A DNA stretch of 64,000 nucleotides from Holacanthus passer (Eukaryota; Chordata; Actinopteri; Pomacanthidae): the NCBI GenBank assembly GCA_025331565.1, contig JAFREQ010000015.1:6262001-6326000 (forward strand), written 5' to 3'. Each line of letters starts with the position of its first letter. Within the stretch, counting starts at the first letter, position 1. The notes under the pieces are model-generated. The model did no database searches and was not told the DNA's origin. It saw nothing but the letters and a program-made list of their open reading frames with translations. Positions 22,001 through 42,721 of this stretch are shown here, piece by piece. Made by a program: the position numbers and the translations under genes.

Positions 22001-25000
22001 CTGTCAGAGACACTTTGACATAGCGAGAGACATTAATGACAAGGTGAGGCTGCAAGGTATTTGAGCACATTATTGATCATGCATACAGTGATAGTCTGTA
22101 TTGTATGGGGAGATTCAGAAGACCTCCAGCATTGACATGTTTTTCCTGAATTCGTGTTAGGTGGGTCAGGCGCGAGCTCTGTATAACTTTGGGAACGTGT
22201 ACCATGCCAAAGGCAAAAGCATCTGCTGGAGTGGAGCTGAGCCTGGAGATTTCCCAGAGGAGGTCATGGTGGCACTTAGGAAGGCAGCTGAGTACTATGA
22301 GTAAGTGACTGTACACTAAAGTGCTGGTGAATGTGTGTGGGCGACCTTTTAATGATAGAGCACCTTTCTGCTGTTGTCTGATCACAGTGCTTTGGGCTGT
22401 ATGTGTATTTTCAGGGCGAACTTGGCGATAGTGAAGGAGCTTGGGGATCGTGCCGCTCAAGGTCGAACCTACGGCAACCTTGGCAACACACACTACCTGT
22501 TGGGAAACTTTCGCAAAGCTGTAGCTTCTCACGAGCAGGTGAGGTGAACATTTTTTTTATTATCAGCATGTTTGTAAAGTCTACACAGACAAGCATTATT
22601 AATGTGACTTGGTGGCATCTGTACTGTTATTGTAGTAGAAATGATAATGCATGCTCTTTCTTTGTGCAGCGCTTGCACATAGCTAAGGAATTTGGCGACC
22701 GCTCAGCTGAGAGACGGGCTTACTGCAACCTGGGGAACGCCTACATCTTTTTGGGGGAATTTGAAGTGGCAGCTGAGCATTACAAGTAAGCCACAGTCCA
22801 CACAGTAATGTTTTTTTTCCCCCAATCATGTTCTGTATAAAAGCACATGTAGAATCTTATGTCACAGGCAGAACAAAGAACTGAATAGGCATTGCATGGT
22901 GAAGTAAACAAGGGTGGTAGAATAAGTAAAAAAAAAAAAAAAAAAAAAAGAAGCTGTAACTTATTTAAACAGATATCATGTTGTGTAGTTTATTTTCAAA
23001 ATGTATTTCTATGCTCATTCTTGATTGGAACTACAATGCAAGAACCAGCAGGGTAGAGGGGGGTTAACTGAGAGAACACTCCACTTCATCATGCTCTCTT
23101 TCTACATACTGCCATCAAGATAGAAATAATGGGTGTGGTGTGACATTATATCTCTTTTGAAAGGCCACTGTTAAGAGCATAACTGAAGTTTTATTTTTTC
23201 TTTCTTCCTCAAGCATCTTTAAAAACCACTTGTTCCCAGACTGCTTCTTCTGAAAAAATAACCCCTGTGGCATGTAGGAACCCAGAGGCAATTATTGAGG
23301 GATGTCCGCAGTGTTTTGAAGCAACATGTCTTGTGTGTTTGCCAGGAGGACACTGCAGCTGGCGAGGCAGCTGAAGGATCGAGCTGTGGAGGCCCAGGCC
23401 TGCTACAGTCTGGGCAACACCTACACACTTCTCCAGGATTATGAGAGAGCTATAGATTACCACCTCAAACACCTCATCATAGCCCAGGACCTCAATGACA
23501 GGTACACACATTCACTACAGAGAGAATTCATGCTGATGTTTCCTATATCCCCTATACATGTATTGGAATGTGCTTTTGATGCAGGATTGGGGAGGGCCGT
23601 GCATGCTGGAGTCTTGGAAATGCTCATACTGCTCTGGGGAACCATGACCAGGCCATGCACTTTGCTGAGAAACATCTGGAGATCTGCAAAGAGGTAAAAA
23701 TGAAAGGGTGTTTCAGCAAATTTCCCCTTGCTGAATTATTTTGTCCTTGCCTTCTCCTTTGCATGAAAGTAAATTATATTCTAAATGGTTTAACATTTAG
23801 TAGTAAAATTAACCTCCCTTTGTGTGTGTGTTTTGTTTTGTTTTTCTAGACTGGAGACAGGAGCGGAGAGCTGACAGCTCGTATGAATGTGTCTGATCTC
23901 CAGATGGTTCTGGGTCTGAGTTACAGCACAAATAACTCCACTCTGACAGAGAATAATGAAACAGACTACAACCTACATGGTACGTTGGTCAAGTTAGAAG
24001 CTGTATGTAACAGTGAAGTTAGTGTAAGGTTTTGTTTACATTGTTTGTGTGTTTTAGGAGCGAGGCCCAGGATGAGCAGAAGACACAGCATGGAGAATCT
24101 GGAGCTGATGAAACTCACTCCAGACAAGATGAATGTAAGAACGAGTCACACTTTGCTGCTAAAACCACGTATTTTTTTAGTTTGGACCACAGATAATTTA
24201 TCGTCTTTTCCCTCGTTTCCCTGTGCATTGTGCTAACTCTTCCATTCCTGTGTATTGAAGGGTCAGAAGTGGAACAGTGACATCCTGACCAAACAGTCCA
24301 AACCCTCCCTGGCTAAGAGCTCCTCCAAGCTGTTCTTTGTCAGCCGTCTCCGTGGGAAAAAGTACAAGGCTGGTGGCTCCAGTAAGGTCCTCCAGGACAC
24401 CAGTAACACACTGGACACCAGCCAGACGCCTGCACAGGGACCACAGAAGGTACACTCAGCTGATAACCACACACATGCCAAGAGCTCATTTAGTCCCCTA
24501 TAGCTATAGTCAAACAAGGCCTGTTCTGACATTTATTTATGTTTCTGTTTTTCCACTTCATTAGCGACTCAGTCCTGACATGCTCGGAGACGAGGGCTTC
24601 TTTGACTTGCTGAGCCGCTTCCAGAGCAACCGTATGGATGACCAGCGCTGCTCAATACAGGATAAGGGCAGCAGGTTATCATTAAACAGTGGCCCAGCGT
24701 CGCCTCCCAGAGCCATCAGGAAATGTAAGTCCATGCATTGACCATCAAAAGTCCCACAATTCCCAGCTTCCTTTCCACACTGAAATCAAACTTCTGCTCC
24801 TCTCTGTAGCTGTATCAGAGTCTGCCAACGTCTCGGGCGCACAAGGCCGACGGTTAGAAGAGTCATCAGCAGCAGGAGGAAGCCTGCCCGGCCTCAGGCT
24901 CAATCAAAACAGCAACCAGGCTGTGCTCAGCCACCTGATGGCCAACGCCGACAGTGCTGAGCCTGACGACGACTTCTTCGATATGCTTGTCAAGTGCCAG

Positions 25001-25314
25001 GTACCTGATTTGACAAAATACACAGTACATTGTAGAGTTTCCTGCACAATAACAAGCATACAGTGCCCTTAATACACAAGAAGTTATAATGTTCATAACT
25101 GACGCGCTCTCTCTTCCTCTGACTCTACCAGGGGTCCCGTTTGGATGACCAGCGCTGTGCCCCTCCCCCTCCTCCCGTCCGAGGGCCCACTGTACCAGAC
25201 GAGGATTTCTTCAGCCTCATCATGCGCTCTCAGGCCAAACGAATGGACGAGCAACGCGTCACCCTGCCTTCTGCAGGAAACACTTCAGCCAGGCCCAACT
25301 CTGGCTCCAAATGA
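19022..25314 (+). CDS. gpsm2: gpsm2 / LGN (G-protein signalling modulator 2), complete
   Basis: Fourteen coding exons: 19022-19086, 21611-21832, 21908-22043, 22161-22300, 22415-22538, 22670-22785, 23346-23501, 23585-23693, 23850-23979, 24058-24134, 24261-24449, 24565-24724, 24810-25000, 25132-25314. They sum to 1998 nt, an intact 665-residue frame (human about 684). Residues about 22-380 are TPR repeats (SLGNTYTLLQDYERAIDYH, NLGNAYIFLGEFE). The linker has RRHSMENLELMKL, and C-terminal GoLoco motifs lie at about 498-517, 593-613 and 630-648, each ending D(D/E)QR. LGN links NuMA-dynein to membrane-bound Gi-alpha and orients the mitotic spindle; GoLoco motifs bind Gi-alpha-GDP through the terminal arginine. 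The start at 19022 was chosen because that exon ends SFHVRYR, which is fused in phase to MEVSCLELALEGERL as in human LGN; internal initiation at 21612 is possible. The second GoLoco seems lost. Sequence favours LGN over AGS3. Confidence 0.95.
19087..21610 (+). other. gpsm2: gpsm2 intron 2
   Basis: A 2.5-kb intron between the exon coding for the N-terminal 21 residues and the first TPR exon. I see no exon or clear repeat other than a poly-T run at about 19956-19974. Confidence 0.8.
22928..22949. repeat. Poly-A run in a gpsm2 intron
   Basis: About 22 consecutive A residues in the 22786-23345 intron. It may mark the tail of an old retroposed insertion, but no body was recognised upstream. Confidence 0.8.
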
Positions 25315-25990
25315 ACTAAACACTAAAGGGACAGACAGGTTTTTTTGCCCTCCCATCTCATGAAGGTGTGGACAGCATTGTGACTAACCAGTTGGTGGTC
25401 ACCAAGAAGAAAGCCTCGTGTCTCGTCTCTTTGTCTCTTGACAAAACAAAGCACTGTCAGCATTGTATGTAGTATACAGTATGGAAAAAAAAAATCTCAA
25501 ATTAACAAGGACTTGTTTCGCACAACTTGCACAACACCAGCAAACTCTCAGTAGTATCAGGGACAAAGTGTTGTTTTTTTGTTTTTTTATCCTTGTTTGT
25601 CATGATTCTGTCCTCCTACAAATTTCATTTCACCTTATGTGTATTTTTCAATACACAACTGCAGTTATGTTTGTATTTATTGTGCTTTTTATGATTGTTA
25701 TGAACCTGTTAACTGCCGTCCCACCACTACGAAGTAATGCAGTTATACTCACAGTGGTGTCTGAGTGAGCGTGGACACAGAGGTACAGCACTGTTACCAT
25801 GTGTTTTGTTTATATGTGAGGGTTGTCTTTTTTTTAGTGTAAGAGTTACCAACGTCATGAAAAGGAAATGGAATTTTAAGCTAACTGATAAAAGAATGAA
25901 TTTAACCCGTGTACAGCCCTTATGCTTTTTTTGTACTAAATGTTTCAATGAGGTTAGAGAAATAAAGCCTCATTCGTGTAGCCATCCTGT
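25315..25990 (+). terminator. gpsm2: gpsm2 3' UTR and poly(A) signal
   Basis: The sequence after the TGA at 25312-25314 contains no further exon. AATAAA occurs at 25961-25966 within GAGAAATAAAGCCTC, so cleavage should fall near 25980-25995, giving a 3' UTR of about 0.67 kb. Confidence 0.75.
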
Positions 25991-26039
25991 TTTGACTTTT
26001 TAAACCATTCATTTCGACAAAGAACAAATGATACAGCTT

Positions 26040-27450
26040 GTGTAAAAGACACTTTATTGAACGTACCAGCAGTCAGACTTGAGTTAGCTTGAATTAATTT
26101 AAGTCACTTTTGAAAACATGAATTAGAAAGGCTTAATACAAGAGCCACTAGCATTTCAAAAACATACTAATAACTGTACATACATAAACACAACTGAAAT
26201 AAATACATCTATGTACGTATTAGTTTGGCCTTATTTGTTAAAACAATATATACTATACATTAACATAAAAACTTAAATATGCATCTTTGTAAGTAAATCA
26301 ATATTAGAAGACAATGTTAAAAGACAAAGTGCGCATGTAAAATACAAGAAAATAATACAATGCATATGCCCCAAATACTGGTTCTAAATAAATATCAAAA
26401 CACCCGTTCGTCCATTCAGATTTCATTGTGCATATGGTTAGACCCTTGTTATGGGCAAAGACCGCCACCTACTGTTGTTATATTATTACAGCAGTAGACA
26501 AACGAAAGCTTTTGAACACTGTAAAATCCTAAACGGAACGCTCAACCACAAATTACATTTTGTATTTCCCTTTGACATGATAACAATCTTCCAATGCAAG
26601 CAAGCCATCGCAAGACACTGAAACAGCTTCAGCGCAGAAACACTGATTTCAAATTTAAAACAAAATGCACAAGCTAATTTACACATTTTGAGTTGTAGTA
26701 ATGCAGGTGATACAGTAACATTACACATCAGTACATCCCACAGGGAAGCAACAGCTGACTGATCAACAAATTGTTTGACTTCCACAGATTCAGCCTCCTG
26801 ATGGGAAAAGCTCACTAGTGACACACTGAACTATTTTATATTTTACACCATGAAGTCAACTTGTTTTCCCAAACAATAGCAGCATAACACCAGCTGTAAG
26901 AAAATGATATGCAAAAGACGAAGGAATGTAGGATTTCTCAAAATGACTTAACAAAATTTGATCTTGAAAAATGACCATATCCTCTTTTTTTTTCTTTTTT
27001 CTACATTTTGTTATGGAAACTGAGAACTCAAGGAAGGCACCATCATGAACAAAGCACTCTGTCTAACCTCAACAACTGCTCAGTGAAAAAGACATGCAGC
27101 AACTGACTGGTGTGTGTGTATGTGTGTGTATAAAGAGTGAAGATGTAGGATGGGACCACACAAAGGAGTGAAGCGATAGTGACGAGTAATCCTGCTGTTT
27201 ACCCCCAAGACGTCAAGGAATGCAAAGTGAGGGATCAAAAGAAAAAGGGAACATGCAACATGTGTGCTTTAGATGTGTCACAGGTTTGGATCCATTTGGT
27301 TTCCTACAGAAATGAGTGAAAGGCTCATTCACCTGTTTGTGTGTTAATGTATGTGTGTGTGTGTGGTTTTTTTTCAGTGTCAAGTGTGTGGAAAAGGTGT
27401 GACAGTGTTGTTTCAGGGGTAGGTGTGTCTTTTAGATTAGAGCGACTGGT

Positions 27451-27496
<46 letters not shown>
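26040..27496 (-). terminator. wdr47: wdr47 3' UTR and poly(A) signal
   Basis: On the minus strand AATAAA lies at 26058-26053 within TTCAATAAAGTGTC. This gives a 3' UTR of about 1.45 kb from the stop codon at 27497. The UTR is AT-rich at its distal end and opens with a long CA tract directly after the stop. It converges on the gpsm2 3' end, with under 100 bp between the two poly(A) signals. Confidence 0.7.

Positions 27497-27498
<2 letters not shown>
27455..27498. repeat. wdr47: (TG)n microsatellite touching the wdr47 stop codon
   Basis: About 21 TG dinucleotides on the plus strand, read as (AC)n in the wdr47 mRNA starting inside the TAA stop codon (CCG TAA CACACA). Slippage here changes the 3' UTR but stops just short of the coding frame. 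Confidence 0.9.
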
Positions 27499-37271
<9,773 letters not shown>

Positions 37272-37283
37272 GGTGACGACGGG

Positions 37284-38763
37284 CTGCCAATGACAAAGGC
37301 AATGAAGCAAAATACTAATACTATACACACAAAGAGAAACAGAACAGTTTCTATGTCGTTTCATGCTCCAGGCAAAACAAAATCCTGAGGTAGCTGAAGC
37401 ACACAAAATGTGGGTGATAATTCAACATTATCATTTCATCAGGTGAGCAGAACCATATTATGATCTAGGGCTGACCCAAATGCTTCGAAGCTTCTACAGT
37501 TGCAATGGTTATCAATGTCTAAAAGTATTCAAATAAAGCTTCTCTATAGCGTTTAATTAGTCTTAAAGCTATAATTAATAACTAAGAAAATGTGATAATT
37601 ATTTCAGCCATATTGCCAAGCCTTTGTGTCAAGTTTCTCATAAAGAAAGCATCTAAAATGCAGATGCTTAAGTGAGGCTGGTCAGTGGCAATGACTGGAG
37701 GACTGCGGTTAGAAAGAAAAGCTCCTGAATATGCATGTATGGAAGTGTATGCATTTGAAATGAATAGTGCCTAATCTTGTAGGATGAACAACAAAAAGGT
37801 ATTTTGAAGCCAAATGTACAAATTTTCATCTTAGTCTGCAGTCTGATCAAATTTCATCCAGCATGCAGGAAACTCATGCCAACACCAACTATGTATAAAG
37901 TCAAAATGCATGGTCATGATTCTCACATTATTTCTCCTACTCTGCAAAGATGAAAGGTGTGTAACCTGAAATCTGTTGTGATTTGCAACAAACTCTTGTT
38001 TGCATATTCACCTCATCTTCAGGCTATGCCTATTCAAGTTGGTGTTATCCAGATGGACTGAGGCTCAGACTCTGCCTAGAAGATATTTTAACTAACATCA
38101 TACAACTGATAATTTAATTATACCAGTCCAGCTTTTCCTAATCAGGTGATCAGGGCATAGTGAGGCCAGTGTCTGCAGTATGTTAGTCCTTCATCACAAA
38201 CAGACATGATCCAGACAGAAACTGCTGTATGTAACTTAGCTTGAAATGATGCACACTCCTCCACATGTTGTGTTTACAGAGGAGTTAAATAATCTTTTAT
38301 TTTATTGTCATGACAGTGATTAGCCTACAAGGCATTTATCTATCTGAGTGAATGGGTGTCAACAATCGCATGTCAGCAGCTACAAAACCAGCAAGAAAGC
38401 AAGTTTGTGTAGCTCACAAATAACCAAAGAGCAGCACTGCAGTCCTGCTAAGCTAGCATGAGATGTTAGCTAATAACACTGGCACTGAGCCACAAGTCAA
38501 ACACTGTAAGAAGCTTAGGCTACTTGTTAGCTTTACATGGCTACTGAATTCAGCAGATTACGACAAAACCAACAAACCGCTAGTTACCGTGAGGGCTCAT
38601 ACAAAGCAGGCTAATCTAACCGGCGGTGGAGGGGGGGCTGACTAGCTAGCCAGGCCGAGGGGAGAGAGGCATCATCCGCTAGTTAGCAGGGCGGGCGGGG
38701 CGCGCACTGACAGCCGCCCCGACAACAACACCAATCTGGCCCTGTGCTGCGATTAAGGCTCAC
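37284..38763 (-). other. wdr47: wdr47 5' UTR intron
   Basis: This sits between the 5' UTR exon donor (CCCAG/GTGAGCC at 38764/38763) and the start-codon exon (37283). The distal 130 bp (38630-38763) is GC-rich and includes CGGCGGTGGAGGGGGGG. No coding exon is seen. Confidence 0.6.
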
Positions 38764-39000
38764 CTGGGTCTACAAACACATGAAAAGGCAGCTCCGCTCG
38801 GTGTTTCCGTGCTGTTGACAGACGCTGTCGGGACGCTGCGGCTCGGTGTTGTCGGTGTGTGTCCCTCCTCCTTGTCTGGCTGTGTCGCCTCCTTGCTGGA
38901 TGTTTCTGTGGCGCTGTGCTACGGTCTGCTGCTGCTGCTGACGCCCAGCCCTGCTGCCTGCTGCCCGCCCGCCTGCCTGTAGGAGCACCGCCTCCAGCCA
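38620..39000 (-). promoter_or_regulatory. wdr47: wdr47 CpG-rich promoter and 5' UTR exon
   Basis: The block 38620-38990 is markedly richer in G, C and CpG than its surroundings (GCGGGCGGGGCGCGCACTGA; GACAGACGCTGTCGGGACG). The 5' UTR exon ends at 38764 before GTGAGCC. A CAG/CTG-rich patch (GCTGCTGCTGCTGACG) lies at about 38927-38943 and would be in the UTR or promoter. The transcription start is not fixed from the sequence; I infer about 38900-39010. Confidence 0.65.
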
Positions 39001-42000
39001 TCCATCCATCCATCCTACACACAACTTTAATTTATCAGAAGCAGATAATGCATTAGGAATACATTAAAAAAAATGGTGAGGGGGAATAAGAAATGAAAAA
39101 GGAGTGCACAAAGGTTGAAAATGGGCCTTTTCATCTTATGTGCAAATAATCCTTTTTTAATTTACTTCCTTTATTCACTATCTTTATCCATACACATCTG
39201 CAATCTGTGCACAAGATCGAGACATCTGCAGGTGACTGGCTAAATACTGAAGCCATCTGATGGTTTTAATGTGCTTTGAAACATGTATGTGTCCATGATG
39301 TAAAGTTGATGTAAAGCATGGCAATCCAGTTTAATTCTGTGCAAGATGTCGTGGTCAAACAGTGTTTAATGTTGTTGTTTTTTAAAAATAATTTCATAAG
39401 ATTTGAATTTCCCAATTTAAGCTTTGTAATATTGTAAAATAGGCAACTGCTAGCTTCTTCTTTTATGTTAGCGAACTGAATAAATGCTAAGTTAGCTTCT
39501 ATTAGTTTGTTGTATTAAGGCAAACTGCTAATGTGAAACAGCACAGCCTGTCTCATATTCAGACATCTTTGTTTCTCTCCCTCAAAGAGCCACAGATTAA
39601 CAGGGTAATTTTTATTTTACTGCTTTGATCTTCCCATCATTACAGTACATTTTCAAATCCGGGCTAGTGTTATAGTTAACGGTTTTGCGTCTTGTAGGAA
39701 ATGCCAGAGGATTCTGGAGTGGCGCCGCCATTTTTGGAGGACAGTGAACTAGCTGTCCTTATTCTCATCTGTCAATTGTTCATCATCAGAATATGCATAA
39801 ACTACATGTGGAAGACAAATGGACATATAAAGAGAAGTTCTTGACAGTGGCAAAAATATATTATAAGACTTAAGGTAATGATAGGGTTGCTAATGTGCTA
39901 GTTGAATGCTAGCAAAATGTTGGCTAACACCGTGTCTGAACGTATACTGCCACATTTCATGTTTTGAATCCTATTCAATGTGTAGTGCTCAGAGGTGGAA
40001 GAAGTACTTAGATATTTTACTTAAAACTAGTAATAACATTGAAAAAGTTCAAACCCCTATCCTGTCAGAGCCAAAGATGAGGCAGTTGTCCACTTTTTAA
40101 TCCCTGATCCATCAGTGTTTGTGATCAACACTGGTCTAATTCATAATGAAATATTGGCAGCCTTCCTAAGTGTTTCGTTTAGAAACATTTTAAAAATAGC
40201 AAGGAGCAGAAATAGATAATATAAAGCCTGAACAGAAATGATTTTTAAAAAAAAAAGATATATCATTTAAAATATGTATATCAGCCGATACCCATTTTCA
40301 TATCCATATCCAACATAAACATTTTTGATATGGATCCCTTAAAGCTATTTATTAGGAAATGGATTTTTACATTTGAAAAATAAGCAGTTTTTCCATTTCA
40401 AACAATGAAACTAGAAACACTTTCTAAATTACTTCAAACATAACATACAATTTCCTATTTCAGCCAACATAGATAACAAGACAGGCAAACATAATAGATA
40501 AATATTAGATATATATCAGTGTTTCCAATAAGCTAATATTGGCTGATATATGGGACCAGATTTATCCATCTAGCTCTAAGAACAATGTAAGGATGTGGTG
40601 AAGAAAGTGCAGATTTTCATGTTTTGGTTCATAGCCTGAAGCAGTATTCAGTGTCTGCCACAGAAAAGCCTCATTAGTCTGGACAAAAATACACAGCTAC
40701 ACTACTGCAGATAATGGCTATGATAATGATAATGAAGACAAATGTCTGCTGTTGAAGAGTAAATAGACTTTTTGTCTGCTGAAGGTCTGTACATCCTACA
40801 CAACACAGTAATGATTATGATACAAACGGGTATTGCATAGGAGTATGTTACTTACCTGTTGTATTTGCGTAGCGCTTTGCAAAGACGAGGACAAGTGGTA
40901 GAGTGATATTGTCAGACAGCACGTCAAACAGCATTTATCAGTTTGAATGAGGCTATTATCCTCATTACACTTGAATTCATCAGGACAAGGATGTGAAATG
41001 AGACAACATGAGTGCTGTTGATAGCTGGCATTTTAATAAAGCTCAAAGGAATAGAAAAAACAACAAAAATCCATGAACAGTTGAGCATATTTAGTAAATT
41101 GAAAAGAAAATGAATTCAGAGTTGGAAAAAATACTATGATTTTCTCAGCATACTTAATAGCTTTCATACAATAGCACAATAAAGCCTCATTAAGGCTTTA
41201 TATACCTTGTCTCATCAGCTACACTTTGTTCTCAACACTCTCGTCTTCAACAACTGTACTGCTTCATTAGTACACACCTCCAACAGGTAAATGTCATTAC
41301 AAAAAATACTTCTATATGCCAAAATATATCTGTACAGTGTCAACACATACTGAAGGAACACATGATAAAAAAGTAACAGTAATGTAAAAGTAAAGTAACA
41401 AGCATGACGGTCCTGAAGTGGAAACGACTCAACAACAGTGGACAGGGTCTTGAAGTGCTATCAGGTGAATTCATTTATTTACAATTGTGGACTACTTTGA
41501 GGGCAAGATCTAATAGTTAAGACAACGTCCACATTAAAGTGGCATTTTGAGTATTTGTTAGTTCCAACTCTAACATGATCAATTGTGATTATTTAAATGG
41601 CTCCTAAATTGCACAGACTGATGACATAGTGTGGCATTTCCATCTATTCTACTACTGATGATAGTCTTATCAGTGATACTGCTGAGTGATCACACATTTT
41701 GCATTTGTAGCACAATAAAAGGCCCCAAACAACAACATACTGATACACATACGTGATAAATTATAAAAGCTACTCAAAAGCTACTACAAGCGGACTTGTT
41801 CATTTTGAATGGATCTGCCATCATATACAAATTAATTTAACTTATATACGTATAGTATATTAGGTTTCTCTCAATAAAATCTAAGACGCTTTTTAAAATA
41901 TCTTCAAAGCATTATCAAAATGAAATAAATTAAGAGTCTATTGCAGGTGCTTTCCAGAATTGTTTGATGGTGCTCCATATGCTCAATCATTTAATCATTT

Positions 42001-42721
42001 CACACTTTTGGAAAGTAATTGCAATCACGAACTGAGGTATTTTCCTCACTCTTCTTGGCACTTCACTGTACACACACATACACAAATTTGAACGGTTTAT
42101 AAGCGTTTCAGTCACATGTAAAAAAAACAAAACAACAATAACACATGCCTGTGTAGCAGCAAAACTCTCATCAAAAATGCTGCCTCTACCTGATCACAGA
42201 TCAGACAGGCCAACCTGTTAACAACCTGGGCTTTAGATGGGTGTAATCTGATCCCAGACCTGTGTGTACATACAAACTCTCCTGTATCACAACAGATTTT
42301 TTTGAACAGGCGCTGACAAAATGACACCAAACACTCACAGCGCATCCATATGACACAAAACAAGCATAAGGCCACACATGATCAACTTATAGAAACCAAA
42401 CTGCCTCTTTCAGAGGCGTGACATTCACTGCTTCAGTGGTTCAACTAGGTAAGGCATTGGTCCGCCTCTTATTCTCTTTTTTTGGCACACGAGAACATTG
42501 AAACACATGCTGACAAGTACACACTTGTGCCCCATTTAAGTAGTCCAGAGCATTAGCGTCAACTCTGTATTGTTACAACAATGTCTGTGAGGCCCATTTG
42601 TGTTCTACATTCCAGTTGTTATTCCTTTCAGTGGGACAGTGTGTCCTTTTAATGATACAATAAAATCCACAAATTCTTCTGTGTTAGTTCCAGAGAAGCG
42701 TGTCCAAATCTCGCCCAGCCA
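39001..42721. other. Intergenic DNA between wdr47 and camsap2, with camsap2 3' UTR on the right
   Basis: I see no coding exon. The left part is AT-rich and holds a repeat fragment (39990-40034). The right part should contain the camsap2 3' UTR (minus strand). Candidate poly(A) signals on the minus strand are AATAAA at 41479-41474 and ATTAAA at 41037-41032; I cannot choose between them. A short pyrimidine-purine palindrome region around 40255-40320 (ATATGTATATCAGC) appears to be decayed repeat. Confidence 0.5.
39990..40034. repeat. Interspersed repeat fragment, TACTTAAGTA family
   Basis: Starts with CAGAGGTGGAAGAAGTACTT and continues GATATTTTACTTAAAACTAG. It shares its end with the reversed fragment at 14161-14239. 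Confidence 0.55.

Noticed and set aside
22403..22789. 128-codon plus-strand frame crossing two gpsm2 exons
   Set aside because: It reads through the intron 22539-22669; the spliced TPR exons explain both coding ends.
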